Source: Streptomyces albiflavescens
GTDB taxonomy: Bacteria; Actinomycetota; Actinomycetes; Streptomycetales; Streptomycetaceae
NCBI RefSeq assembly: GCF_014645835.1
Contig: NZ_BMMM01000002.1
Location: 567,233 to 631,232 of the forward strand
Length of the DNA stretch: 64,000 nt
Direction: 5' to 3'
Shown here: piece after piece, positions 34,443 through 43,154 of the stretch
Position numbering within the stretch: position 1 is the first letter of the stretch
Layout of the letters: each line of letters begins with the position of its first letter
The notes under the pieces: model-generated
Told to the model about the DNA's origin: nothing
What the model saw: only the letters and a program-made list of their open reading frames with translations
The model's database searches: none
Made by a program: the position numbers and the translations under genes

Positions 34443-35234
34443 GTGCAGCGCATCCGACTGCGCTACACCAAGCGCGGCCGCCTCCGGTTCACCAGCCACC
34501 GTGACTTCCAGCGCGCCTTCGAGCGTGCGCTGCGCCGTGCCGAGGTGCCCATGGCGTACTCGGCGGGGTTCACGCCGCATCCGAAGGTGTCGTACGCCAA
34601 TGCCGCACCCACCGGCACGGGCAGTGAGGCGGAGTTTCTGGAGATCGCGCTCACCGAGACGCGTGACCCGGACAAGCTGCGCGAGCTCCTCGACGAGTCG
34701 CTGCCCCAAGGGCTCGACATCATCGACGCGGTCGAGGCCCGCACCTCGGGTCTCGCCGACCGGCTCACCGCTTCCGTGTGGGAGCTGCGCCTGGACGGCG
34801 TGGACCCGGCGGACGCGGAGCGCGCGATCGCGGCCTTCAAGGCGGCCGATGTCGTCGAGGTCCAGCGCAAGACGAAGAACGGCATGCGGACGTTCGACGC
34901 CCGCAGCGCCGTAGCAAGCCTTGAGACGCACAGCGAGACGCAGAGTCCACAGGCTGATAGGCCGACCGACCAGCCCTGTGCGATACTGCGGCTGGTTGTT
35001 CGGCACGTGACGCCTGCCGTACGACCCGACGACGTCCTGTCCGGTCTTCGCGCCGTGGCCGACCTGGCGCCGCCGGTCGCCGCAGCGGTGACCAGGCTGG
35101 CGCAGGGGCTGTTCGATGAAGAGACCGGCACGGTGACCGACCCGCTCGCGCCCGACCGCGAGGCAGTCACGGCCGTCCCGCCCTCTCACGAAGAGGCGGT
35201 CGCCGCATCTGCCGCCGCGAAGGCGCCGGCGTAA
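34443..35234 (+). CDS. DUF2344 (TIGR03936) protein, partner of the radical SAM gene
   Basis: The 263-aa protein matches the DUF2344 family: RLRYTKRGRLRFTSHRDFQRAF, AYSAGFTPHPKVSYANA and GTGSEAEFLEI. Family genes are usually next to, or fused to, a TIGR03960 radical SAM gene, here at 12.1-14.1 kb. The listed start is an in-frame GTG. An upstream CTG at 34401 would add 14 residues (LGKRQPEGPPPAPA) and has GAAGGA ten bases before it, so it is a strong candidate for the true start. The role may be in tRNA or rRNA modification (inference). Confidence 0.88.
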   Translation: MQRIRLRYTKRGRLRFTSHRDFQRAFERALRRAEVPMAYSAGFTPHPKVSYANAAPTGTGSEAEFLEIALTETRDPDKLRELLDESLPQGLDIIDAVEARTSGLADRLTASVWELRLDGVDPADAERAIAAFKAADVVEVQRKTKNGMRTFDARSAVASLETHSETQSPQADRPTDQPCAILRLVVRHVTPAVRPDDVLSGLRAVADLAPPVAAAVTRLAQGLFDEETGTVTDPLAPDREAVTAVPPSHEEAVAASAAAKAPA

Positions 35235-35495
35235 GGAAGGTCCCGCGTAAGGACAGATGTCGTAGCGCCGCCCTCGTATCCGGGAGCCACCTGGGTCGGG
35301 CAGCGCACCGACCACAAGACTTTCGCCAGGCCGTACGCACACATGGTGTACGGAACCGGTGAGACAGGACACAGAGAGCTCCCGTGCGGCGCCCGCGCCC
35401 CGGACGGCGGCACCGCGCATCGCGCGAGCCGCGGACGTCACCGGCACCGCCGGACCAGGCGCGGCGCCCGGGAGCCTGACGGGAGATCCACCCGC
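35235..35495 (+). promoter_or_regulatory. RNase E leader region
   Basis: This 261-base gap before rne has no gene. It contains a short inverted repeat, CCGTAC (35331-35336) with GTACGG (35348-35353). RNase E mRNAs are often autoregulated through their leader in other bacteria; nothing here proves it. Confidence 0.35.
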
Positions 35496-38400
35496 ATGCT
35501 CGAGCCGACCGAACCCACTGAGGGTTCCGAGAACAACAACTCCCCGAGCGACACCCTGCCGCCGCGGCGCCGCCGCCGTGCAGCGTCGCGCCCCGCAGGT
35601 CCGCCGACCGCCGCCTCCGAGGCCGCGGCCGAGACCACCGCGCCGGCCATACCGGCCGTGGCGTCCGCCGACCTCGCGCAGGACGAGACCTCCGTGCACG
35701 CCGAGGTCGTCGAGACAGAAGAGGCCGGTGAGGCCATAGTGACGGCTGAGACCACCGCTGCCGGTGAGGCCGCAGTGACGGCTGAGGCCGAAGAGACCGC
35801 CGCTGTCGGTGAGGCCGAAGAGACCGCCGCGCTTGAGGAGACGCCGGAGCCGCCCGCGGCCGAGGCCGAGGAAGCCGCCCCGCGTCGTACCCGTCGTCGT
35901 GCCACCCGCCGGGCGTCCGCGCCCGCCGGTGCGCCGGTGACGGCCGAGGCCGCGGAGACCGTGGTGCCCGCGGTTCCGGCCGAGGCCGAGGTCGCGGCCG
36001 AGGTCGAAGAGACCCCCGCCGAGACCGCTGCCCCCGCCGTCGTGGAGGAGGCCGCGCCCGCCGGTCGTACGCGTCGTCGTGCGACGCGTCGCGCCTCCGC
36101 GCCGACCGGGGCGCCCAAGGCGGCCGAGATCGTCGAGGCCGCCGAGGCCCCTGAGGCCGCAGCGACGGCTGAGGCCGTCGAGGAGCCGACGGGCGCCGAC
36201 GTGTCCGCCGAGTCCGAGGCCCCCGCCGCCGTCGAGGAAGCTGCACCCCGCCGCACCACCCGTCGTCGCGCCACCCGGCGCGTCTCCGCACCCGCCGGCG
36301 CGCCCGAGGGCGACGCCGCCGACGAGCGTGTGGAGGCGCCCGTGACCAGCGAGAACAAGCCTGTCGAGAGCACCGAGGACGCCGAGACCGAGGCCGCCGG
36401 GGACGGCGCACCGCGGCGTACCCGCCGCCGTGCCACCCGCAAGGCCGCCGTCGGTTTCTCCGCGCCTGCGCCGAAGGAGGCCGAGTCCGCGCAGCGGCCC
36501 AAGCGTCCGGCCGTCGCCATGTTCCAGGCGCCCGTGTTCACCGAGCCGATGTTTCAGACGCCCGAGCGTGCTGCCGCCGCGGCTGCCGCCGAGGCGGCGG
36601 AGGAGGCCGCGGAGGTCACCGAGCCCGTCGAGGCCCCCGAGGTCGTCCAGGAGGAGACCGGCCCGCGCCGGCGCCGTCGTCGCCGGGCCGTCGAGGAGGA
36701 GCCCGCGGCCGTGCCCGCGGAGGCCGCCGACGAGGTCGAGGAAGCCGCCGAGTCCACTGAATCCGCGGAGGACGTCGTCGAGGGTGACGAGGGCGAGGAG
36801 GAGTCCGCGGGCTCCCGTCGCCGTCGCCGTCGTGGCGGCCGTCGCCGTCGCCGTGGCGAGTCCGCCGAGTCGGACGCCGAGGCGGGCGAGGACGAGTACG
36901 CCGCCGAGCAGGCCGCGCAGGACGCAGAGGACACCGCCGAGCAGGCCGAGGAAGACGCCGAGGAGGCGGAGGAGCACGAGGAGTCGGGCGGTTCCGGCTC
37001 CAGCAGCAGCCGTCGCCGTCGTCGTCGCCGTCGTCGCGCCGGTGACTCCGGCACCGATGTCGAGCCCGGCGAGAACGACCCCGAGCGCACCGTCGTGAAG
37101 GTTCGCGAGCCCCGCAGCAAGAAGGACGAACACCCGTCCGACGAGGTGCAGTCCATCAAGGGCTCGACCCGCCTCGAAGCCAAGAAGCAGCGTCGTCGTG
37201 AAGGGCGCGAGCAGGGCCGTCGCCGCGTCCCGATCATCACCGAGGCCGAGTTCCTGGCCCGCCGCGAGGCCGTCGAGCGCGTGATGGTCGTCCGCCAGAG
37301 CGGCGAGCGCACGCAGATCGGCGTCCTGGAAGACAACGTGCTCGTCGAGCACTACGTCAACAAGGAGCAGTCGACCTCGTACGTCGGCAACGTCTACCTG
37401 GGCAAGGTCCAGAACGTGCTGCCGTCGATGGAGGCCGCCTTCATCGACATCGGCAAGGGCCGCAACGCCGTGCTCTACGCCGGTGAGGTCAATTTCGAGG
37501 CGCTGGGCATGGCCAACGGGCCGCGCCGCATCGAGTCCGCGCTGAAGTCCGGCCAGTCGGTCCTCGTGCAGGTCACCAAGGACCCGATCGGCCACAAGGG
37601 CGCCCGCCTCACCAGCCAGGTCTCCCTCCCCGGCCGCTACCTGGTCTACGTGCCCGAGGGCTCGATGACCGGCATCAGCCGCAAGCTGCCCGACACCGAG
37701 CGCGCGCGCCTGAAGACCATCCTCAAGAAGATCGTCCCCGAGGACGCGGGCGTCATCGTGCGCACCGCCGCCGAGGGCGCGAGTGAGGACGAGCTGCGCC
37801 GCGACGTCGAGCGACTGCAGGCGCAGTGGGAGGACATCCAGAAGAAGGCGAAGAACGGCAACGCTCCCACGCTGCTCTACGGCGAGCCGGACATGACCGT
37901 CCGCGTCGTCCGCGACATCTTCAACGAGGACTTCTCCAAGGTCATCGTCAGCGGCGACGAGGCGTGGGAGACCATCCACGGGTACGTCTCCCATGTCGCG
38001 CCCGACCTGGCCGACCGGCTGTCGAAGTGGACCTCCGAGGTCGACGTCTTCGCGACGTACCGGATCGACGAGCAGCTGATGAAGGCGCTGGACCGCAAGG
38101 TCTGGCTGCCCAGCGGCGGTTCGCTGGTGATCGACAAGACCGAGGCCATGATCGTGGTCGACGTCAACACCGGCAAGTTCACCGGTCAGGGCGGCAATCT
38201 CGAAGAGACCGTGACCAGGAACAACCTGGAGGCGGCCGAGGAGATCGTGCGCCAGCTGCGGCTGCGCGACCTGGGCGGCATCGTCGTCATCGACTTCATC
38301 GACATGGTCCTGGAGTCCAACCGGGACCTGGTGCTGCGGCGCCTGCTGGAGTGCCTGGGCCGGGACCGTACGAAGCACCAGGTAGCCGAGGTCACCTCGC

Positions 38401-39575
38401 TGGGCCTGGTGCAGATGACGCGCAAGCGCGTCGGCCAGGGCCTGCTGGAGTCCTTCTCCGAGACCTGCGTCCACTGCAACGGCCGCGGTGTCATCGTGCA
38501 CATGGAGCAGCCGACCTCCGTCGGAGGCGGCGGCAAGCGCAAGAAGCGCGGCCGTGGCGGTGCCGAGCAGCCGCTCGAGCACGAGCACGAGGCCGTGGCC
38601 ACGGAGACGACCGAGGCCGCCGAGGCAGCCGAGGCCGCCGAGGTCATCGAGGTGGAGACGGAGGCCGAGGTGGCCGCCGAGGCTGCCGAGCCCACCGCGC
38701 TGCCCGCGCCCGAGTTCGCGCCGGACGAGGAGCTGTACGGCAGCGCCGCCGAGGCGGAGGCCGCGGCCACCCGTGGCCGTTCGCGGCGCCGGGCGACCCG
38801 GCGTGCGTCGGCCCCGGCCGGTGCGCCGAAGGCCGAGGGGCGTCCCCCGACGAAGCGCGAGGAGCGCGCCGAGCGGGCCCTCAGGTCGCGGGAGGCCGCC
38901 GAGTCCGAGCCCGTCGCGGTCGAGGACCCGGTCGTCGAGGCGCCCGTGGAGGCCCCGGTCGAGGCCCCCGTACAGGAGGAGGCCGCTCCCAAGGGCCGTA
39001 CGCGCCGTCGGGCGACCCGCAAGGTGTCGGCCCCGGCCGGTTCGCCGAAGGCTGTGGATGAGGCCGTGGTGACGGTGACCGAGCCGGTTTCCGTGCCGGA
39101 GGCCGTCTCGGAGGTCGTCGAGCCGAAGCCCGAGCCCGTGGTCGAGCCTGTCGCCGAGCAGGTCGTCGAGGCGCCCGCAGAGAGCGCCGCCCCGGCCCGT
39201 CCACGCCGCCGCGCCGTCCGCAAGGCCACCGCGCCCACCGCGTCCGAGGAGGCCGCCGTCGTGGTCGTCCCGTCGGCGGCGGCGTCCGTGGAGAGCGTCG
39301 AGGTCGTCGAGCCTGCCGCCGAGCAGGTCGCCGAGGCGCCCGAGTCCGAGGCTCCGGCCGCCGCCAAGAAGGCGGCCGCCCGCAAGACGGCGAAGAAGGC
39401 GACGGCGAAGAAGGCCGCCACCAAGAAGACCGCGGTCAAGAAGACGGCCGCCAAGAAGACGGCCGCGAAGAAGGCGACCGCGAAGAAGGCCGCGGCCACC
39501 AAGGCGACGGCGAAGAAGACCGCGGCGGCGGAGCAGGCCCTGTCCTCCGTCTCGGCTTCGACCGACGAGGGCTGA
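35496..39575 (+). CDS. rne: ribonuclease E/G with long repetitive arms
   Basis: The catalytic core of this endoribonuclease lies in the middle of the chain (1359 aa from the ATG at 35496). An S1 RNA-binding domain begins about residue 600. The catalytic Asp motifs are MIVVDVNTGKFTG (about 883) and GGIVVIDFIDM (about 930), and the Zn-link is CVHCNGRG (about 990). Both arms are Ala/Glu-rich with seven Arg-rich boxes of the type RTRRRATRRASAPAGAP, and the C-terminus ends in Lys-Ala runs (AAKKTAAKKATAKKAA). Arms flanking a central catalytic domain are normal in Streptomyces. An in-frame upstream ATG at 35343 is less likely. Confidence 0.95.
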   Translation: MLEPTEPTEGSENNNSPSDTLPPRRRRRAASRPAGPPTAASEAAAETTAPAIPAVASADLAQDETSVHAEVVETEEAGEAIVTAETTAAGEAAVTAEAEETAAVGEAEETAALEETPEPPAAEAEEAAPRRTRRRATRRASAPAGAPVTAEAAETVVPAVPAEAEVAAEVEETPAETAAPAVVEEAAPAGRTRRRATRRASAPTGAPKAAEIVEAAEAPEAAATAEAVEEPTGADVSAESEAPAAVEEAAPRRTTRRRATRRVSAPAGAPEGDAADERVEAPVTSENKPVESTEDAETEAAGDGAPRRTRRRATRKAAVGFSAPAPKEAESAQRPKRPAVAMFQAPVFTEPMFQTPERAAAAAAAEAAEEAAEVTEPVEAPEVVQEETGPRRRRRRRAVEEEPAAVPAEAADEVEEAAESTESAEDVVEGDEGEEESAGSRRRRRRGGRRRRRGESAESDAEAGEDEYAAEQAAQDAEDTAEQAEEDAEEAEEHEESGGSGSSSSRRRRRRRRRAGDSGTDVEPGENDPERTVVKVREPRSKKDEHPSDEVQSIKGSTRLEAKKQRRREGREQGRRRVPIITEAEFLARREAVERVMVVRQSGERTQIGVLEDNVLVEHYVNKEQSTSYVGNVYLGKVQNVLPSMEAAFIDIGKGRNAVLYAGEVNFEALGMANGPRRIESALKSGQSVLVQVTKDPIGHKGARLTSQVSLPGRYLVYVPEGSMTGISRKLPDTERARLKTILKKIVPEDAGVIVRTAAEGASEDELRRDVERLQAQWEDIQKKAKNGNAPTLLYGEPDMTVRVVRDIFNEDFSKVIVSGDEAWETIHGYVSHVAPDLADRLSKWTSEVDVFATYRIDEQLMKALDRKVWLPSGGSLVIDKTEAMIVVDVNTGKFTGQGGNLEETVTRNNLEAAEEIVRQLRLRDLGGIVVIDFIDMVLESNRDLVLRRLLECLGRDRTKHQVAEVTSLGLVQMTRKRVGQGLLESFSETCVHCNGRGVIVHMEQPTSVGGGGKRKKRGRGGAEQPLEHEHEAVATETTEAAEAAEAAEVIEVETEAEVAAEAAEPTALPAPEFAPDEELYGSAAEAEAAATRGRSRRRATRRASAPAGAPKAEGRPPTKREERAERALRSREAAESEPVAVEDPVVEAPVEAPVEAPVQEEAAPKGRTRRRATRKVSAPAGSPKAVDEAVVTVTEPVSVPEAVSEVVEPKPEPVVEPVAEQVVEAPAESAAPARPRRRAVRKATAPTASEEAAVVVVPSAAASVESVEVVEPAAEQVAEAPESEAPAAAKKAAARKTAKKATAKKAATKKTAVKKTAAKKTAAKKATAKKAAATKATAKKTAAAEQALSSVSASTDEG

Positions 39576-39599
39576 GTCACCGACGAGGGCTGAGTCACT

Positions 39600-39629
39600 G
39601 TCTCCGGAGCGCGCGAGCGCTCCGGAGAC
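39600..39629 (+). terminator. rne terminator hairpin
   Basis: A perfect 13-bp stem (39600-39612 with 39617-39629, arm GTCTCCGGAGCGC, loop gcga) lies just after rne. The last 18 bases of the gene, including the stop codon, are tandemly duplicated immediately before it (39561-39578 and 39579-39596). Confidence 0.8.
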
Positions 39630-39640
39630 CGGCTCGATCG

Positions 39641-39678
39641 ACGCCCCCTGTTCCGCGCATCCGCGGGACAGGGGGCGT
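39641..39678. terminator. second hairpin between rne and rplU
   Basis: A 16-bp stem with one G-T pair (39641-39656 with 39663-39678, beginning ACGCCCCCTG) follows the first hairpin by 11 bases. The two in tandem should separate rne from rplU transcription. The following ~200 bases up to 39885 must hold the rplU promoter; I could not define its boxes. Confidence 0.65.
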
Positions 39679-39885
39679 CGGCGTGACCGGTGGCACACCG
39701 GCGGGGCCCGACCTGGTTTGACCCTTTCGGTCGTGGCCCCGTAACCTTGACCGTCGGCGTGTCCATAGACGCGCCGCATTCCCGTAAACCTCTTCCTCCC
39801 GGCGCTCGGCGCTTCGGGAGAGGCCGTTCGCGCAAGCGCGCGGCTGGACTGCGGGGATTCCGTTCCGAGCGAGAGAGAGATCCGC

Positions 39886-40206
39886 GTGTACGCCATCGTG
39901 CGCAGCGGTGGTCGCCAGCACAAGGTTGCTGTCGGCGACATCGTTGAGGTTGACAAGATTTCCACTGCCAAGGTTGGCGACACGGTCGAGCTCTCGACCC
40001 TGCTCGTTGTCGACGGCGATGCTGTGACGAGCGACCCGTGGGTCCTTGCCGGCATCAAGGTCCAGGCCGAGGTCGTGGACCACCACAAGGGCGCGAAGAT
40101 CGACATCCTTCGCTACAAGAACAAGACCGGCTACCGCCGTCGTCAGGGCCACCGCCAGCAGTACACGGCGATCAAGGTCACTGAGATCCCCGCGGCTGCG
40201 AAGTAA
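39886..40206 (+). CDS. rplU: ribosomal protein L21
   Basis: The 106-aa protein is of normal length. It begins [14 protein letters not shown] and has the family segments [13 protein letters not shown] and [15 protein letters not shown]. It binds 23S rRNA in the large subunit. GTG start with a GAGAGAG purine run upstream. L27 follows after 14 bases with GGAGAG, forming the standard rplU-rpmA pair. Confidence 0.98.
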   Translation: MYAIVRSGGRQHKVAVGDIVEVDKISTAKVGDTVELSTLLVVDGDAVTSDPWVLAGIKVQAEVVDHHKGAKIDILRYKNKTGYRRRQGHRQQYTAIKVTEIPAAAK

Positions 40207-40220
40207 GGGACTGAGGAGAG

Positions 40221-40475
40221 ATGGCACACAAGAAGGGCGCATCGTCCACTCGGAACGGTCGCGACTCCAATGCTCAGCGGCTCGGCGTGAAGCGCTTCGG
40301 CGGTCAGGTCGTCAACGCCGGTGAGATCCTGGTCCGCCAGCGCGGTACCCACTTCCACCCGGGCAACGGCGTCGGCCGTGGCAAGGACGACACGCTGTTC
40401 GCCCTTGACGCCGGTGCGGTGGAGTTCGGTACTCACCGTGGCCGCAAGGTCGTGAACATCGTTCCGGTCGCCTGA
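40221..40475 (+). CDS. rpmA: ribosomal protein L27
   Basis: The 84-aa protein starts [22 protein letters not shown], where the N-terminal arm reaches the peptidyl-transferase centre. There is no cleaved N-terminal extension of the Firmicutes type. The downstream hairpin separates it from obgE. Confidence 0.98.
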   Translation: MAHKKGASSTRNGRDSNAQRLGVKRFGGQVVNAGEILVRQRGTHFHPGNGVGRGKDDTLFALDAGAVEFGTHRGRKVVNIVPVA

Positions 40476-40518
40476 TTCAGTCCCCCTTAGGACACAGGCT
40501 CCGTAGAACAGAGTTCTT

Positions 40519-40567
40519 CGCGAGGCGGACCTCACTTCCCGATCGGGAAGGCGGGTCCGCCTTTCGC
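40519..40567 (+). terminator. composite terminator after rpmA
   Basis: An outer stem AGGCGGACC (40523-40531) with GGTCCGCCT (40554-40562), extendable towards flanking CGCG on each side, encloses an inner stem CTTCCC/GGGAAG around gatc (40535-40550). T residues follow. It should stop most rplU-rpmA transcription. Confidence 0.8.
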
Positions 40568-40604
40568 GTGTTACGCAAGAGACATTCCGTACGGAAGACC
40601 ATTT

Positions 40605-40664
40605 CGTACGCGTCCGTACGCGTCCGTACGCGTGCGTACGTGTGCGTGCGCGTCCGTGCGCAGG
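40605..40664 (+). repeat. six 10-bp repeats in the obgE upstream region
   Basis: Six consecutive decamers of the CGTACGCGTC type (40605, 40615, 40625, 40635, 40645, 40655) drift to CGTGCGCGTC in the last copies. They are flanked on both sides by GACATTCCGTACG. The 10-base period equals about one DNA turn, so identical groups face one side of the helix, which could suit a repeated protein-binding site. They end 55 bases before the obgE start. Confidence 0.75.
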
Positions 40665-40719
40665 ACATTCCGTACGCAACCGAAGTATCCGATGTAACCG
40701 AAGTGCTGGAGGCACCCCC

Positions 40720-42156
40720 ATGACCACCTTCGTGGACCGCGTCGAGCTGCATGTCGCCGCGGGTAACGGAGGCCACGGCTGTGCCTCCGTTCACCGGGAG
40801 AAGTTCAAGCCGCTCGGCGGCCCCGACGGCGGCAACGGCGGCCGTGGCGGTGACGTGATGCTGGTCGTCGACCAGTCCGTCACCACGCTGCTCGACTACC
40901 ACCACAAGCCGCACCGCAGCGCCACCAACGGCAAGCCCGGCGAGGGCGGCAACCGTTCCGGCAAGGACGGCCAGGACCTGATCCTGCCGGTGCCGGACGG
41001 AACGGTCGTGCTCGACGGGGCGGGCAACGTGCTCGCGGACCTCGTCGGCCACGGCACGTCGTACGTCGCCGCGCAGGGCGGCCGTGGCGGCCTCGGCAAC
41101 GCGGCGCTGGCCTCGGCCCGTCGCAAGGCACCCGGTTTCGCGCTGCTCGGCGTGCCCGGGGACCTGCAGGAGATCGTCCTGGAGCTGAAGACGGTCGCGG
41201 ACGTGGCCCTCGTGGGCTACCCGAGCGCCGGTAAGTCGTCGCTGATCTCGGTCCTGTCGGCCGCCAAGCCGAAGATCGCGGACTACCCGTTCACGACGCT
41301 CGTCCCCAACCTGGGCGTCGTGACCGCGGGCGAGACCGTCTACACGATCGCCGACGTGCCCGGACTCATTCCCGGCGCGAGCCAGGGCAAGGGCCTCGGC
41401 CTGGAATTCCTCCGACACGTCGAGCGCTGCAGCGTCCTGGTCCACGTCCTCGACACCGCGACGCTGGAGTCCGACCGCGACCCCGTCTCCGACCTCGACA
41501 TCATCGAGGAGGAGCTGAAGCAGTACGGCGGCCTCGGCAACCGGCCGCGCATCGTCGTCCTCAACAAGATCGACGTTCCGGACGGCAAGGACCTGGCCGA
41601 GATGGTCCGCCCGGAGCTGGAGGCGCGTGGCTACGGCGTCTTCGAGGTGTCCGCGGTCGCGCACACGGGCCTCAGGGAGCTGTCCTTCGCGCTCGCCGAC
41701 CTCGTCGGGCGGGCGCGGGCCGCCAAGCCCAAGGAGGAGGCGACCCGGATCGTCATCCGCCCGAAGGCGGTCGACGACGCCGGCTTCACCGTGGTCCAGG
41801 AGGAGGACGGCCTCTTCCGCGTGCGCGGCGAGAAGCCCGAGCGCTGGGTCCGCCAGACCGACTTCAACAACGACGAGGCCGTCGGCTACCTCGCCGACCG
41901 CCTCAACCGCCTCGGTGTCGAGGAAGAGCTGATGAAGGCGGGTGCCCGCACGGGTGACGGCGTCGCCATCGGCCCCGAGGAGAACGCGGTCGTCTTCGAC
42001 TGGGAGCCGACGGTCATGGCCGGTGCGGAGATGCTCGGTCGACGTGGTGAGGACCACCGGTTCGACGCGCCGCGGCCTGCGGCCCAGCGTCGCCGGGACA
42101 AGCAGGCGGAGCGGGACGAGGCGGAGCAGGAGTACGACGACTTCGAGCCGTTCTAA
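40720..42156 (+). CDS. obgE: GTPase ObgE/CgtA
   Basis: Obg is a ribosome-assembly and stress GTPase, and in Streptomyces it is linked to the onset of aerial growth. The 478-aa protein has the Gly-rich OBG fold (residues 2-158, [15 protein letters not shown]), the G domain with G1 GYPSAGKSS (about 166), switch region [20 protein letters not shown] and NKID, and an OCT domain at about 340-430. The acidic tail ends [13 protein letters not shown] at 40720 has GGAGG nine bases upstream. Confidence 0.97.
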   Translation: MTTFVDRVELHVAAGNGGHGCASVHREKFKPLGGPDGGNGGRGGDVMLVVDQSVTTLLDYHHKPHRSATNGKPGEGGNRSGKDGQDLILPVPDGTVVLDGAGNVLADLVGHGTSYVAAQGGRGGLGNAALASARRKAPGFALLGVPGDLQEIVLELKTVADVALVGYPSAGKSSLISVLSAAKPKIADYPFTTLVPNLGVVTAGETVYTIADVPGLIPGASQGKGLGLEFLRHVERCSVLVHVLDTATLESDRDPVSDLDIIEEELKQYGGLGNRPRIVVLNKIDVPDGKDLAEMVRPELEARGYGVFEVSAVAHTGLRELSFALADLVGRARAAKPKEEATRIVIRPKAVDDAGFTVVQEEDGLFRVRGEKPERWVRQTDFNNDEAVGYLADRLNRLGVEEELMKAGARTGDGVAIGPEENAVVFDWEPTVMAGAEMLGRRGEDHRFDAPRPAAQRRRDKQAERDEAEQEYDDFEPF

Positions 42157-42436
42157 ACGACTTCGAGCCGTCTCCAGGGGGCCGGGTCGGTGGGCGCTCG
42201 GGGTGAGTTCGTTCGCCCCCTCCGCCCCTGCCCATTCCCCTCACTTGGGGGCTCCGCCCCCAAACCCCCGCTCCTCGAACGCCGGAGGGGCTGAACCCTG
42301 CCGGGCCTGAAGTGAACGCCAGGGAAAATTCACGGCATGGACAGGGCAACCAAGCGAGCGGGCCGGAAGGCGTAGTGGGCGCGGATGAGGATCTTCCTCT
42401 TCGCGCCCAACTGCCTTCCAGACGCCCGGAGTCGAG
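42157..42436 (+). repeat. mosaic intergenic repeat after obgE
   Basis: About 42180-42298 carries the same modules as the copy at 2.1 kb: TTCGCCCCCTCCGCCCCT, a hairpin (gggggctccgccccc), and CTCGAACGCCGGAGGGGCTG. TTCGAGCCGT is also repeated across the obgE stop. No gene is seen in the remaining ~140 bases. Confidence 0.7.
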
Positions 42437-42763
42437 GTGTCCGAGCCCGCTCCGTCGAGACCTCGCCGCGTGGCCGTCGTAGCGAGAGTCCTGCTCGCCG
42501 CGACCGCGACCGCCGTCCCGATCGCCCATGCCCGCCCCGTCGCGACGCGTGTGCGGGGCGACTTCGACGGTGACGGGTTCACCGACCTCGACAACGGCGA
42601 CGGCGGGGCGCAGCCGGACCTCGCCGCGGCGCGCGATGTCTCCGGAGCCGACGCCGCCGTCCCGGTGTTCCGCGCCACCTCTGCCGGGGCCACGGCCAAG
42701 AGCTCCTTCGCCTTCGGTGCCCGCGTCCTCGGCGCGCCGCGAGCGGTGCCGAACTCGGTGTGA
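42437..42763 (+). pseudogene. truncated FG-GAP-repeat secreted protein gene
   Basis: A 108-aa frame begins with a signal-peptide-like stretch (RRVAVVARVLLAATATAVPI then AHA). One FG-GAP calcium-binding blade follows (RGDFDGDGFTDL), then sequence resembling later blades (TAKSSFAFGARVLG) before a premature stop. FG-GAP proteins normally have about seven blades and 400-plus residues, so this looks like a decayed gene. Confidence 0.55.
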
Positions 42764-42854
42764 CGCTCCCGAACCGACTCCTCGCCGGCGCGGACGGCGT
42801 GCTGGGTCGCGCCCCCGCACCCGTACACCCCCTGAACTTCAGGAGGCGCCCGAC

Positions 42855-42956
42855 ATGAGCACCCGCAGAAGCGCCTGGGGCTCGTACACCTTCGGCGCGG
42901 GCGCGCTGAACACCGTTGCGACGGGCGCCCGGATGGGCCAGGGCTTCGCCCGCTGA
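42855..42956 (+). pseudogene. 33-codon FG-GAP remnant with a good ribosome site
   Basis: ATG at 42855 follows AGGAGG by nine bases and opens a 33-aa frame (SYTFGAGALNTVATGARMGQ at its core). The GARMGQGFA end resembles the Phe-Gly/Gly-Ala-Pro turn of FG-GAP blades, so it is probably a piece of the same decayed gene. The ribosome site means it could still be translated. Confidence 0.45.
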
Positions 42957-43154
42957 CGCACCTTCAAGCCCGTCGCGACGTGGGGGAGTTTCGCCAGAAC
43001 TCACTCGGTTTCAGTCAAAATCTCCGTGTCGCGGCGGGTCGTTGGTTGCTCGTGCATTTGTCATGCCTAGGATGCGTTCTGTTCAACGAGCGGGCTGCTG
43101 CGCCGTGTGAGCTTCCCGGTGTTCAAGGGGCCACCGACGCAAGGGAGTTCGCCG

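Noticed and set aside
34359..40106. A 1915-codon open frame on the minus strand opposite rne, rplU and DUF2344.
   Set aside because: It runs antisense to well-identified genes and is Gly/Leu/Arg noise produced by GC-rich codon structure; no ribosome site or domain.
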